Assembly (NCBI GenBank): GCA_021771715.1
Contig: JAETOO010000001.1
Coordinates: 496,001 to 560,000, forward strand
Direction of reading: 5' to 3'
DNA length: 64,000 bases
Origin: Oscillospiraceae bacterium
GTDB lineage: Bacteria; Bacillota; Clostridia; Lachnospirales; Lachnospiraceae
This document shows positions 37,725-45,738 of this stretch, one piece after another. The position numbers were made by a program, and so were the translations under genes. The notes beneath the pieces were generated by a model. The model searched no databases. It saw only the letters and a list, made by a program, of their open reading frames with translations, and was not told the DNA's origin. Within the stretch, counting starts at the first letter, position 1; every line of letters begins with the position of its first letter.

Positions 37725-38141
37725 CTACAACCTCTGCATCCGCGAAAAAGTATTCTTCGCCTGCTCCCCGAACGCTTCAAACAGCGGCAGATACACCTGC
37801 AGAATCACATCTCCCTTCTCCGCGGCCAGGCTCCCGTCGTAATCATGCGACAGGTTGTTTCTGTCTTTCAGCATAGTCATCCAGCGGTCATCCGCGATCA
37901 ACCCCACACCTGCCGCCGCGCGAAGTGTCTCACGCGGCGATCCCGTTGCAAAATCGCCAACGCCGTGATAGTGCACAAGCAGATCCTTCATCACCTTCCA
38001 CGAGATATCGAACGTCAGACAAAACTTCTGAACCGTGCCGCTCAGCACAAACTCGTCGGACAGATCACGCTCCCTTGCCCGTTTAAGGCTCTCCACAGAT
38101 TTCGCAAAACTCTCATAGCGCTCCATATATTTTTCTGCCAT
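37725..38141 (-). CDS. HEPN-type nucleotidyltransferase-associated protein (HI0074-like; toxin of a HEPN/MNT pair)
   Basis: 138 residues, all-helical. The C-terminal part carries DRNNLSHDY, which fits the R-x4-H-x-Y motif of HEPN ribonucleases/HepT (about residues 92-99). SPRETLRAAAGVGLI is the HI0074-family signature. In characterised pairs the MNT partner adds AMP to the motif tyrosine and silences the RNase. Overlaps the MNT gene by 29 bases. Confidence 0.82.
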   Translation of the reverse strand: MAEKYMERYESFAKSVESLKRARERDLSDEFVLSGTVQKFCLTFDISWKVMKDLLVHYHGVGDFATGSPRETLRAAAGVGLIADDRWMTMLKDRNNLSHDYDGSLAAEKGDVILQVYLPLFEAFGEQAKNTFSRMQRL

Positions 38142-38400
38142 ACCGGTCCATCGCCTCCTTCAGTTGCTCACTTTTACAGCTGTCATAATCGAATATATCT
38201 ATTTTTTTCAAGGTCTCCAAAGCGTCCAGCTCCTCCTGCAGGACATCCATGTCCGGTACTCCCTTTACCACAATGTCTATATCGCTGGTCGGTGTCACCG
38301 TGCCGGTCGCATACGAACCGAACAGGTACAATTCTCTGACCTGGTGGTGTCTGCAAATTCGTTCAATTTCATGTAAAAGCTCCTGCATATCCATACGCAT
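38113..38400 (-). CDS. MNT-type minimal nucleotidyltransferase (antitoxin)
   Basis: 95 residues from ATG 38400 (ATG 38394 is possible). The motif GSYATGTVTPTSDIDIVV gives G-S-x10-D-x-D (about residues 25-38), the metal/NTP site of MntA antitoxins. The frame opens earlier at 38481, but that ATG lies at the expected transcription start, so I prefer the internal start with AAAGGGG upstream. Translation is coupled to the HEPN gene by overlap. Confidence 0.8.
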   Translation of the reverse strand: MRMDMQELLHEIERICRHHQVRELYLFGSYATGTVTPTSDIDIVVKGVPDMDVLQEELDALETLKKIDIFDYDSCKSEQLKEAMDRYGRKIYGAL

Positions 38401-38487
38401 TCCCGCCCCTTTCCCTATCTCCGTTTTCTTCAAACGGATAGGAACTCTGCTGTCCTTCTCTGCACTAACTATTGGAGACATACTTAG

Positions 38488-38516
38488 ATTATACCCTTTT
38501 CACAGTGAGCATACAA
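38488..38516 (-). promoter_or_regulatory. Promoter of the HEPN/MNT pair
   Basis: Minus strand: TTGTAT (38511-38516), 17-base spacer, TATAAT (38488-38493). Confidence 0.7.
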
Positions 38517-38563
38517 GAAAATGCAGCGAAAAACTTTGCCCCGCACCTATCGTCATTTTCTTC

Positions 38564-38592
38564 TTGATTCCGCCTGCGCGATCGCTTATACT
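38564..38592 (+). promoter_or_regulatory. Promoter of the methyltransferase gene
   Basis: TTGATT (38564-38569), 17-base spacer, TATACT (38587-38592). Confidence 0.65.
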
Positions 38593-38710
38593 GACTGATA
38601 GTATTATAACAAATCACATGTGCTCTGTCTGCTCTTTTGCGGCGCGGCTGCGGCGGCGCCTCTTTATAAGAACGACAGGCCCATTATATAAGGAAGGAAC
38701 TGGTTCAACT

Positions 38711-39574
38711 ATGTGGATTGCTGATAAGTGGAAGGACTATGAGGTGCTCGATACGTCGGGCGGAGAGAAGCTGGAGCGCTGGGGCGATTACCTGCTTGTG
38801 CGGCCGGATCCGCAGGTGATCTGGAACACCCCGCGCAATCAGTACGGGTGGAAGCATCCGAACGGGCATTATCACAGGAGCGCGAAGGGCGGCGGAGAAT
38901 GGGAGTTCTTCGATCTGCCGCAGCAGTGGAGCATTCAGTACCGGGAACTGACCTTCCATCTGAAGCCGTTCAGCTTCAAGCACACGGGGCTCTTCCCTGA
39001 GCAGGCGACGAACTGGGACTGGTTTTCGGAGAAAATCCGCAGCGCGGGACGCCCGGTAAAGGTGCTGAATCTCTTTGCCTACACGGGCGGCGCGACGCTC
39101 GCGGCGGCCAAGGCCGGGGCTGCGGTGACTCACGTGGACGCCTCGAAGGGCATGGTCGGCTGGGCGAAGGAGAACGCGGCGGCCTCCGGGCTCGCGGACG
39201 CTCCCATCCGCTGGCTCGTCGACGACTGCACCAAGTTTGTCGAGCGCGAGATCCGGCGCGGCAATCACTACGACGGGATCATCATGGACCCGCCCTCCTA
39301 CGGGCGCGGCCCAAAGGGCGAGATCTGGAAGATCGAGGAGTCGATTCATCCGTTTATCCATCTCGCGTCGCAGCTCCTCAGCGAGCAGCCGCTCTTCTTC
39401 CTCGTCAACTCCTACACGACGGGGCTCGCACCGGCCGTGCTCACGTACCTGATCGCAACGGAGCTCAAAAAATACGGCGGCCACGTCGAGTCACAGGAGA
39501 TCGGCCTCCCCGTCACACAGAGCGGCCTCGTGCTGCCCTGCGGCGCGTCGGGGCGCTGGTCGGCGAACACCTGA
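38711..39574 (+). CDS. Class I SAM-dependent methyltransferase, RlmI/RlmK-like
   Basis: 287 residues starting MWIADKWKDYEVLDTSGGEK. SAM-binding motif I is VLNLFAYTGGATLAAAKAGA with HVDASKGMVGWAKENAAA after it; the motif IV region is IIMDPPSYGRGPKGEIWKIE, as in 23S rRNA cytosine-C5 methyltransferases. The PUA domain of RlmI is missing, as in short Gram-positive relatives. rRNA is the likely substrate (inference). AGGAAGG lies 13 bases before the ATG, rather far. Confidence 0.82.
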   Translation: MWIADKWKDYEVLDTSGGEKLERWGDYLLVRPDPQVIWNTPRNQYGWKHPNGHYHRSAKGGGEWEFFDLPQQWSIQYRELTFHLKPFSFKHTGLFPEQATNWDWFSEKIRSAGRPVKVLNLFAYTGGATLAAAKAGAAVTHVDASKGMVGWAKENAAASGLADAPIRWLVDDCTKFVEREIRRGNHYDGIIMDPPSYGRGPKGEIWKIEESIHPFIHLASQLLSEQPLFFLVNSYTTGLAPAVLTYLIATELKKYGGHVESQEIGLPVTQSGLVLPCGASGRWSANT

Positions 39575-39655
39575 CCCTGTATCTGACTGCAGTTCCGGCT
39601 CGCAGCAGCTGCTGACATTTGTAGATAGATAAAACGACTCATTTTCATGACATTG

Positions 39656-39695
39656 CTGCCCGGAAACAGTCTTTCGCGCAGGCTGCTTCCGGGCA
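39656..39695. terminator. Hairpin between convergent genes
   Basis: CTGCCCGGAA-A-CAG...CTG-C-TTCCGGGCAG, a stem of about 13 pairs placed between the methyltransferase and the BIG2-protein gene. It lacks a clear U-tract, so terminator function in either direction is tentative. Confidence 0.5.
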
Positions 39696-39784
39696 GATTG
39701 TCTCAGTTCTAATTTATGTTCCTATTTTTAATGTCTCGGCGGTATCCGCCGTCCCACGCACTCGGCTCTCTGCCTCTCATACTT

Positions 39785-42496
39785 TTATCTCACGATGACC
39801 TTCACCGTCTTCTTCTTGTTTCCGGCCTTCACTGTGATCTTCGCGGTTCCTTTCTTCTTCGCCGTGATCACGCCCTTCGCACTCACAGTTGCCACTTTTT
39901 TCTTTGAAGAGGTGTACTTGATCTTATCGGTCGCAGTCAGCGGAGTCACTACAGCCTGAAGTGTCAGCTTCTGTCCCTTAGACAGATAAACCGTTGAGGC
40001 CGACACCTTCAGCTTCGACACCGCAACCTTCTTTTTCTGCACCTTGATCAGACACCTGGCAGACGCACCACTCTTCATGGTGACAGTCACATATGCCTTC
40101 CCGGCCTTTTTCGCGGTAAGCTTGCCGGTTCTTGCATCTACGCGGACGATCTTCTGGTTCGAGGAACTCCAAAACGCAATCTCATCCATGCTATCCTTCG
40201 CGGACACCTGCAGGGCCTTGGTCGACCGCTTTACCTGAAGCGGAAGTGTCGACGCGTTCAGCGAGACCTCCACCTTCTGCTCTGAAAGCACCGCGTTGCA
40301 GGAAGTGCACACTGCCCGCTTCATTCCGCCTGTCAGCGCCCAGGAGATAGAGTGTCCCGTCCTCGGAATCACCCGCTCTTCTGCCGTGCCGCACACGCTG
40401 CAGGATCTTCGCATCTTCCCCTCACTCACGCAGCTCGGAGCCAATACCTGCACCCAGTTTTCTGAAAATGTATGCGACACTGCACACGGATTTGCGCTGC
40501 CGCTGGTTCCTGTACCTGTGCTACCACTGTTATTAGTCCCTGAACCTGTGCTGCTGCCTGCATTTCCCGTGCCTGTGCTACTGCCGCTATTGCCCGCATT
40601 TGTACTGCCGCCTGTATTACCTGTTCCTGTACTGGTACCACTTCCGCCGGTTCCTGCGTCCGTACCGCCGCTTTCGTTACCTGCATCGGTACCACTTCCG
40701 CCGGTTCCTGCGTCCGTATCGCCGCTTTCATTTCCTGTGTCGGTACCACTTCCGCCGGTTTCTGTATCTGTACCGCCGTTTTCATCACCCGTGTTGGCGC
40801 CACTTCCGCTGGTTCCTGCATCCGTACCACCACTTTCATTTCCTGTGTCGGTACCACTTCCGCCGGTTCCTGCATCCGTACCACCACTTTCATTTCCTGT
40901 GTCGGTACCGCTTCCGCCGGTTCCTGCGTCTGTACCGCCGCTTTCATTTCCTGTGTCGGTATCACTTCCGCCGGTTCCTGCATCCGTACCACCACTTTCA
41001 TTGCCTGCATCCGTGCCTCCGCTCACCGGAATCGACTTGACCGCGAAACATTTGCCCGCGCTGTCGTACTCCACGGTACACAGGTTCTCCGCTCTCAGCT
41101 TCTGGTCCAGAGACCACGCCGCCATCGGGTAGATGATGTGGTACACGTTCGGATATGAATTACGCTCAGCCGCTATCGTGAACGTCGTCTCACCCGCGGC
41201 CAGCTTCTCCCGGATCGACGCCTCAACCGGGTCTGTCCAGCGGGAAATCTCACCGGAACGAATAAAGTAATTTCTCTCGTAACTGGTGCACGGACGACTC
41301 TCAACCGGCTTGTGGTCGGAATGAGCCTTTTTGATCATCTCATCCGTCACACCAAAATACAGGTGCCGCATATAGTTCAGATTTTCCGGATAACTGCCTC
41401 CATTCCAGGTCGCGTCGATCTGCGTCCACTCTCCGTCCAGGCGCACACAGCTCCAGACATGCCCGTTTCCCTCTGCGCGCTCACTCGGAATCCCGACCTT
41501 GCCAAGCAGCAGGGCAAGCGCGCGGTAATAGCTCTCGCAGGTGCCCTTTCCGCGGATGAGAACTCCCTCCGCATCCATGTACGTATAACTGTCATCATAT
41601 ACTGCATGATTGATGATCCAGTCGTGGAAATACAGCGCCTTCTCATAATCCGTCTTGCATCCGGCGGCCAGACAGTCCTTCACAATCCCATCTGCAACCT
41701 CATCCACTGTCAGCGCAGACTTATCCGAGATCGTAAAATCAAAGCGTGCACTTACCGTATTTATCGGCATGGTGCCAAAATCCATCACAAAACCTTTAAT
41801 ATAGTAGTCACCACTCGCAGTAAAGGTAAAGGAAAACTGATTATCCTGCGTATATTTGAATCTCGTCGGATCCACAACCGACGTATAGCCTCCGGTAGCC
41901 TCGTCCTTCCGCATGACCGTATTCACCAGATACATATACCTCGGCTTATCCTTGCCGTCAAACTGTACGATATCTCCCATCGCCCCGGAACCGTTCACCG
42001 GCGTCATCGTAAACGTGACAGGCACATTACACCGCAGCTCACTCTCCGGCTGATTCAGTTCCACTCGAAGGCCGAACGCATTCGCCTCCGCATAGAGGTC
42101 TCTCGTCTCCGGCTGTATTTCCCCTGCGCCTTCCACTACTTCTGTACCGGCTACTGCCGCTCCGCCTTCTACGGCTTCTCCGCCTTCTACCGTCTCTTCA
42201 CCTTCCACGGCTTCTACGGCCTCTTCCCCCTGCGGCGCTTCTCCGCTTTCTGCTATCTCTTCACCGCCTATTTCTTCCATTCCCTCGACCCGGACGGCTC
42301 CAAAATCCGTTTCCACCGAAAGATCCGACTGTATCCCGTCTGCGGCGGTCTCCGTTTCCCCTTCCTCAATCACCATCTCCGACAGCTCTTCAGCCGTAAC
42401 CATCTCCGCCTCCGGCAGTTCTACGGCCATTGCCGGAACCGCCGCGTGCAGGGTAAGGCAAACTGTCATAAAAATCGCACACCCTGTTCTGCGCAT
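39785..42496 (-). CDS. Large secreted transglutaminase-like protein with repeats and BIG2 domains
   Basis: 903 residues. Signal peptide at 1-25 (ending VPAMA), then an acidic E/G/V repeat segment (30-130), a beta domain, and a transglutaminase-like domain with Cys in GKGTCESYYRA (about 320), His in EGNGHVWSC and Asp in QIDATWN, a complete triad. A Gly/Thr/Asp-rich tandem repeat and a Ser/Gly/Thr tail follow (about 490-665), then a Cys-rich stretch (CSVCGTAEERV, CTSCNAVL) and two BIG2-like beta domains to the end. Probably a surface cross-linking or adhesion factor. No sortase motif or terminal membrane helix is seen. Confidence 0.85.
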   Translation of the reverse strand: MRRTGCAIFMTVCLTLHAAVPAMAVELPEAEMVTAEELSEMVIEEGETETAADGIQSDLSVETDFGAVRVEGMEEIGGEEIAESGEAPQGEEAVEAVEGEETVEGGEAVEGGAAVAGTEVVEGAGEIQPETRDLYAEANAFGLRVELNQPESELRCNVPVTFTMTPVNGSGAMGDIVQFDGKDKPRYMYLVNTVMRKDEATGGYTSVVDPTRFKYTQDNQFSFTFTASGDYYIKGFVMDFGTMPINTVSARFDFTISDKSALTVDEVADGIVKDCLAAGCKTDYEKALYFHDWIINHAVYDDSYTYMDAEGVLIRGKGTCESYYRALALLLGKVGIPSERAEGNGHVWSCVRLDGEWTQIDATWNGGSYPENLNYMRHLYFGVTDEMIKKAHSDHKPVESRPCTSYERNYFIRSGEISRWTDPVEASIREKLAAGETTFTIAAERNSYPNVYHIIYPMAAWSLDQKLRAENLCTVEYDSAGKCFAVKSIPVSGGTDAGNESGGTDAGTGGSDTDTGNESGGTDAGTGGSGTDTGNESGGTDAGTGGSGTDTGNESGGTDAGTSGSGANTGDENGGTDTETGGSGTDTGNESGDTDAGTGGSGTDAGNESGGTDAGTGGSGTSTGTGNTGGSTNAGNSGSSTGTGNAGSSTGSGTNNSGSTGTGTSGSANPCAVSHTFSENWVQVLAPSCVSEGKMRRSCSVCGTAEERVIPRTGHSISWALTGGMKRAVCTSCNAVLSEQKVEVSLNASTLPLQVKRSTKALQVSAKDSMDEIAFWSSSNQKIVRVDARTGKLTAKKAGKAYVTVTMKSGASARCLIKVQKKKVAVSKLKVSASTVYLSKGQKLTLQAVVTPLTATDKIKYTSSKKKVATVSAKGVITAKKKGTAKITVKAGNKKKTVKVIVR
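40640..41023 (-). repeat. Tandem 54-base repeats coding 18-residue units
   Basis: About seven units of the type SGGTDAGTGGSGTDTGNE with few changes, read in frame inside the transglutaminase/BIG2 gene. They form a flexible acidic spacer. Copy number is likely to vary between strains by slippage. Confidence 0.85.
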
Positions 42497-42527
42497 TTCT
42501 CATCTCCTCCTAGTCTTATTTTTCTCC

Positions 42528-42556
42528 ATTTTAACTAATTTCCGCGTCACACGCAA
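42528..42556 (-). promoter_or_regulatory. Promoter of the transglutaminase/BIG2 gene
   Basis: Minus strand: TTGCGT (42551-42556), 17-base spacer, TAAAAT (42528-42533), 32 bases before the ATG with an AGGAGGAG site. Confidence 0.6.
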
Positions 42557-42663
42557 TCCCTTTTTCGCGGCTTTTCTTTATTTTTAAAACCCTCTCTGAT
42601 CTTTGCTTCGTCTGGTCCTGCCACAGCCGGCGGAACTCGCAGCCTTCTCATCGGAACTGTCAC

Positions 42664-42692
42664 TTGATTTTGCTCCCACATTTGTATATGAT
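42664..42692 (+). promoter_or_regulatory. Promoter of the second ABC operon
   Basis: TTGATT (42664-42669), 17-base spacer, TATGAT (42687-42692), 38 bases before the ATPase ATG. Confidence 0.7.
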
Positions 42693-42729
42693 AAGCACAT
42701 ACACTTCTTACCACAAGGAGACAATACCC

Positions 42730-43830
42730 ATGAAAATTACATTGGAACATCTCACAAAGACTTTTCCCGGACGCGGGCGGAAAGCGCAGGAGGTCGAGAC
42801 CGCCGTGTCCGACTTTACCTTCGAGATCCCGGACGGGAAGCTGATCGGGCTGCTCGGCCCGTCCGGCTGCGGAAAGAGCACGACGCTGAACATGATCTGC
42901 GGACTTCTGAAGCCCACCGGCGGCAGGATCCGCTTCGGGGAGACTGACGTCACCGATCTGCCGCCGGAGCGCCGCGGCGTCGGCATGGTCTTTCAGAATT
43001 ACGCGTTGTACCCGCACCTGACCGTGCGCCAGAATATCCTGTTCCCCCTGCAGAATCTGAAGGGAAAGGACAAGCTGTCAAAGGGAGAGATGGCGCACCG
43101 CGCCGACGAAGCCGCACGGCTCGTGCAGATCGAGGAGCTGATGGACCGCAAGCCCGCAGAGCTCTCCGGAGGGCAGCAGCAGCGCGTCGCGATCGCGCGT
43201 GCACTCGTCAAGATGCCGCACGTACTCCTGCTCGACGAGCCGCTCTCCAACCTCGACGCGCGGCTCCGATTGCAGACCCGCGAGGAGATCCGCAAGATCC
43301 AGCGCGCGACCGGCATCACGACGATCTTCGTCACGCACGACCAGGAGGAGGCCATGAGTATCTCCGACCTCATCGTCGTGATGAAAAAAGGCGTCGTCCA
43401 GCAGATCGGCGCTCCGCAGTATGTCTACGACAACCCGGTCAACCTCTTTGTCGCCAGATTTCTCGGCACCCCGCCGATCAACGTCTTCGCCGGAGCCATC
43501 CGCGGCGGCGTGCTCTGCCTCGGGGACGATCGCGTGCTCCCGGTCGGCAACCTGCCGGATCAGGAGGTCTGGGCTGCGATCCGGCCGGAGGGCTTTGTGC
43601 TCGACGAGCACGGGCCGCTTCGCTGCCGCCTGAGCGGGATCGAGGTCATGGGCCGCGACATCAGCGTCGTCTCCACGCATGAATCGTTTACCGGCACGGC
43701 GATCCGGTCGATCATCAACGCAGACAGCCAGGTCGACCCGGCCTCCGCACTCGTGCGCTTTTCCGTCAAACCGCAGAAGCTGCTCCTATTCAATAAGGAA
43801 ACGGAAGAGCGGATTCCTGTACGCGGTTGA
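42730..43830 (+). CDS. ABC sugar transporter ATPase (UgpC/MsmK type)
   Basis: 366 residues. Walker A GPSGCGKST (about 44-52), Q-loop VFQNYALYPH, signature LSGGQQQRVAIARAL, Walker B VLLLDEPLSNLD, switch His in VTHDQEEAMS. A C-terminal TOBE-like regulatory domain is present (about 240-366). AAGGAG precedes the ATG at 42730; an upstream in-frame start is rejected. First gene of an ATPase-permease-permease-binding protein operon, and a candidate shared ATPase for the importer at 30-33 kb that lacks one. Confidence 0.95.
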   Translation: MKITLEHLTKTFPGRGRKAQEVETAVSDFTFEIPDGKLIGLLGPSGCGKSTTLNMICGLLKPTGGRIRFGETDVTDLPPERRGVGMVFQNYALYPHLTVRQNILFPLQNLKGKDKLSKGEMAHRADEAARLVQIEELMDRKPAELSGGQQQRVAIARALVKMPHVLLLDEPLSNLDARLRLQTREEIRKIQRATGITTIFVTHDQEEAMSISDLIVVMKKGVVQQIGAPQYVYDNPVNLFVARFLGTPPINVFAGAIRGGVLCLGDDRVLPVGNLPDQEVWAAIRPEGFVLDEHGPLRCRLSGIEVMGRDISVVSTHESFTGTAIRSIINADSQVDPASALVRFSVKPQKLLLFNKETEERIPVRG

Positions 43831-43847
43831 ACGATTTGGAGGTATCT

Positions 43848-44738
43848 ATGGAAAAAAGAAGTATGAAGGGCTGGCTCTATCTCCTGCCCGCAATTCTCTT
43901 CCTCGGATTTTTTATGGTGTACCCGCTGATCGACGTGTTCATCTACTCCTTTGAGGAAGGCTACAATTCCGCGTCGCAGACGTACTACGGCGTCGGGCCC
44001 TACAACTATTCCTATGTCCTGCACGACCCCTATTTCCTGCAGGCATTGAAAAACACCTTCCTGCTCGTGGTCATCACTGTTCCGGTCTCGACGGGCCTCG
44101 CTCTGCTGATCTCCGTCGGCCTGAGCTCCATCCGCCCGCTTCGGAAACTGTACCAGACGGTCTTTTTCCTTCCGTACGTGACGAACACGCTGGCCGTCGG
44201 CCTCGTCTTCATGATCCTGTTCAAGAAGACCGCGTACACGGACGGGCTGGTCAACCTCGTGATCCACTGGTTCGGGGGCAGCACAATCGACTTCATCGAC
44301 GGACCGTACTGGGCAAAACTGTTTGTCCTTTGCTTTTACACGATCTGGGTGGTCATGCCGTTCAAGATTCTGATCCTGACAAGCGCGCTCGCCTCCGTGA
44401 ATCAGAACTACTACAACGCAGCCCGGGTCGACGGCACCTCGCGCCTGCGCATTTTTGTGCGGATCACGCTGCCGATGATCTCACCGATGCTCTTTTACCT
44501 GATCATCACCGGCTTTATCGGCGCGTTTAAGGCATACAGCGACGCGGTCGCCCTCTTCGGCACGAACCTGAACGCCGCCGAGATGAACACGATCGTCGGC
44601 TACATCTACGACATGCTCTACGGCGACAGCGGCGGCTACCCGTCCTACGCCTCGGCGGCGGCGATTCTTCTGTTCGTCATCGTCCTGACAATCACCTGCA
44701 TCAACCTGCTCGTCAGCAAGAAGCATGTGCACTACTGA
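43848..44738 (+). CDS. ABC sugar transporter permease (UgpA type)
   Basis: 296 residues, six membrane segments, EAA loop YYNAARVDGTSRLRIFVRIT (about residues 185-205). GGAGG lies 8 bases before the ATG at 43848, 17 bases after the ATPase stop. Confidence 0.94.
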   Translation: MEKRSMKGWLYLLPAILFLGFFMVYPLIDVFIYSFEEGYNSASQTYYGVGPYNYSYVLHDPYFLQALKNTFLLVVITVPVSTGLALLISVGLSSIRPLRKLYQTVFFLPYVTNTLAVGLVFMILFKKTAYTDGLVNLVIHWFGGSTIDFIDGPYWAKLFVLCFYTIWVVMPFKILILTSALASVNQNYYNAARVDGTSRLRIFVRITLPMISPMLFYLIITGFIGAFKAYSDAVALFGTNLNAAEMNTIVGYIYDMLYGDSGGYPSYASAAAILLFVIVLTITCINLLVSKKHVHY

Positions 44739-44868
44739 CGCACGCTCTGCCAAGCTGCATCTGATCAATCTACACGCTTTGCAGCCTGACGAGCCAAGAC
44801 AAGCCTCTGTCACGGCAGGAACAAGACATTTCGCCTGACCTGTTGTCTCAAAAAGGAGAACAATACTA

Positions 44869-45738
44869 ATGGAACAAGACTATTCTCAAATCCGGAAATC
44901 AGCCCTGTGGCATGACCGCCTGCGCAGCGCCGTGACCTACCTGCTGCTGACGGTCTGGGCCTTCCTCGTGCTGTTTCCGTTTTACTGGATGATACTGACC
45001 TCCCTCAAAAGCTACGGCTCCTACAACGCAGAGCACACGCCCGCGTTTTTCACCCTGACGCCGACGCTGCAGAACTACCGGGACGCGTTCACCGCAGTGC
45101 CGCTCGCCCGGTATCTGATGAACACCGTCGTCTTCACCGTGGTCACGACCGCGCTGATGCTCGTCGTCATCACGCTCTCCGCGTTCGCGTTTGCCCGGCT
45201 CGAGTTTGGCGGCAAGCGGCTTGTGTTCACGCTGTTCCTCTCCCTGATGATGATCCCGAACGAGCTGGTCATCATCACGAACTTCGTGACCATCACGAAC
45301 CTCGACCTGCGCAACACGTTTCCGGGCCTGATCCTGCCGTCGGTGACCTCGGTCTTCTACATCTATCTGCTCAAGGAGAACTTCGAGCAGGTGCCTGACG
45401 AGCTGTACCGCGCCGCGAAGGTGGACGGCACCTCGGACCTCAAGTATCTCTGCCGCGTCCTGATCCCGATCTGCCGCCCGACGCTGATCACCGTCACGAT
45501 CCTCAAGGTCATCGAGTGCTGGAACTCCTACGTCTGGCCGCGGCTGATCACGGACGATCCCGGCTACTATCTCGTGTCGAACGGCATCCAGGAGATCCGG
45601 GAAAACGGCTTCGGGCGGGAAAATATTCCCGCGATGATGGCGGCTGTCGTCGTCATCTCCGTTCCCCTGATCGCGCTGTTTCTCCTGTTCCGCGGCAAAG
45701 TCATGGAGGGCGTATCGAGAGGAGGGACCAAGGGATGA
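44869..45738 (+). CDS. ABC sugar transporter permease (UgpE/MalG type)
   Basis: 289 residues, six membrane segments, EAA loop LYRAAKVDGTSDLKYLCRVL (about residues 182-202). A 130-base gap precedes it. Its stop overlaps the start of the next gene (ATGA), so the two are translated together. Confidence 0.94.
   Translation: MEQDYSQIRKSALWHDRLRSAVTYLLLTVWAFLVLFPFYWMILTSLKSYGSYNAEHTPAFFTLTPTLQNYRDAFTAVPLARYLMNTVVFTVVTTALMLVVITLSAFAFARLEFGGKRLVFTLFLSLMMIPNELVIITNFVTITNLDLRNTFPGLILPSVTSVFYIYLLKENFEQVPDELYRAAKVDGTSDLKYLCRVLIPICRPTLITVTILKVIECWNSYVWPRLITDDPGYYLVSNGIQEIRENGFGRENIPAMMAAVVVISVPLIALFLLFRGKVMEGVSRGGTKG

Larger units (their letters stand above)
38401..38710. other. Divergent promoter region between the MNT and methyltransferase genes
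   Basis: 310 bases with two promoters: one leftward (38488-38516) and one rightward (38564-38592). No gene seen. Confidence 0.6.

Noticed and set aside
40500-41030. CRISPR-like regular repeats
   Set aside because: The 54-base units have no unique spacers, keep an open frame and encode Gly/Thr/Asp repeats of a secreted protein.
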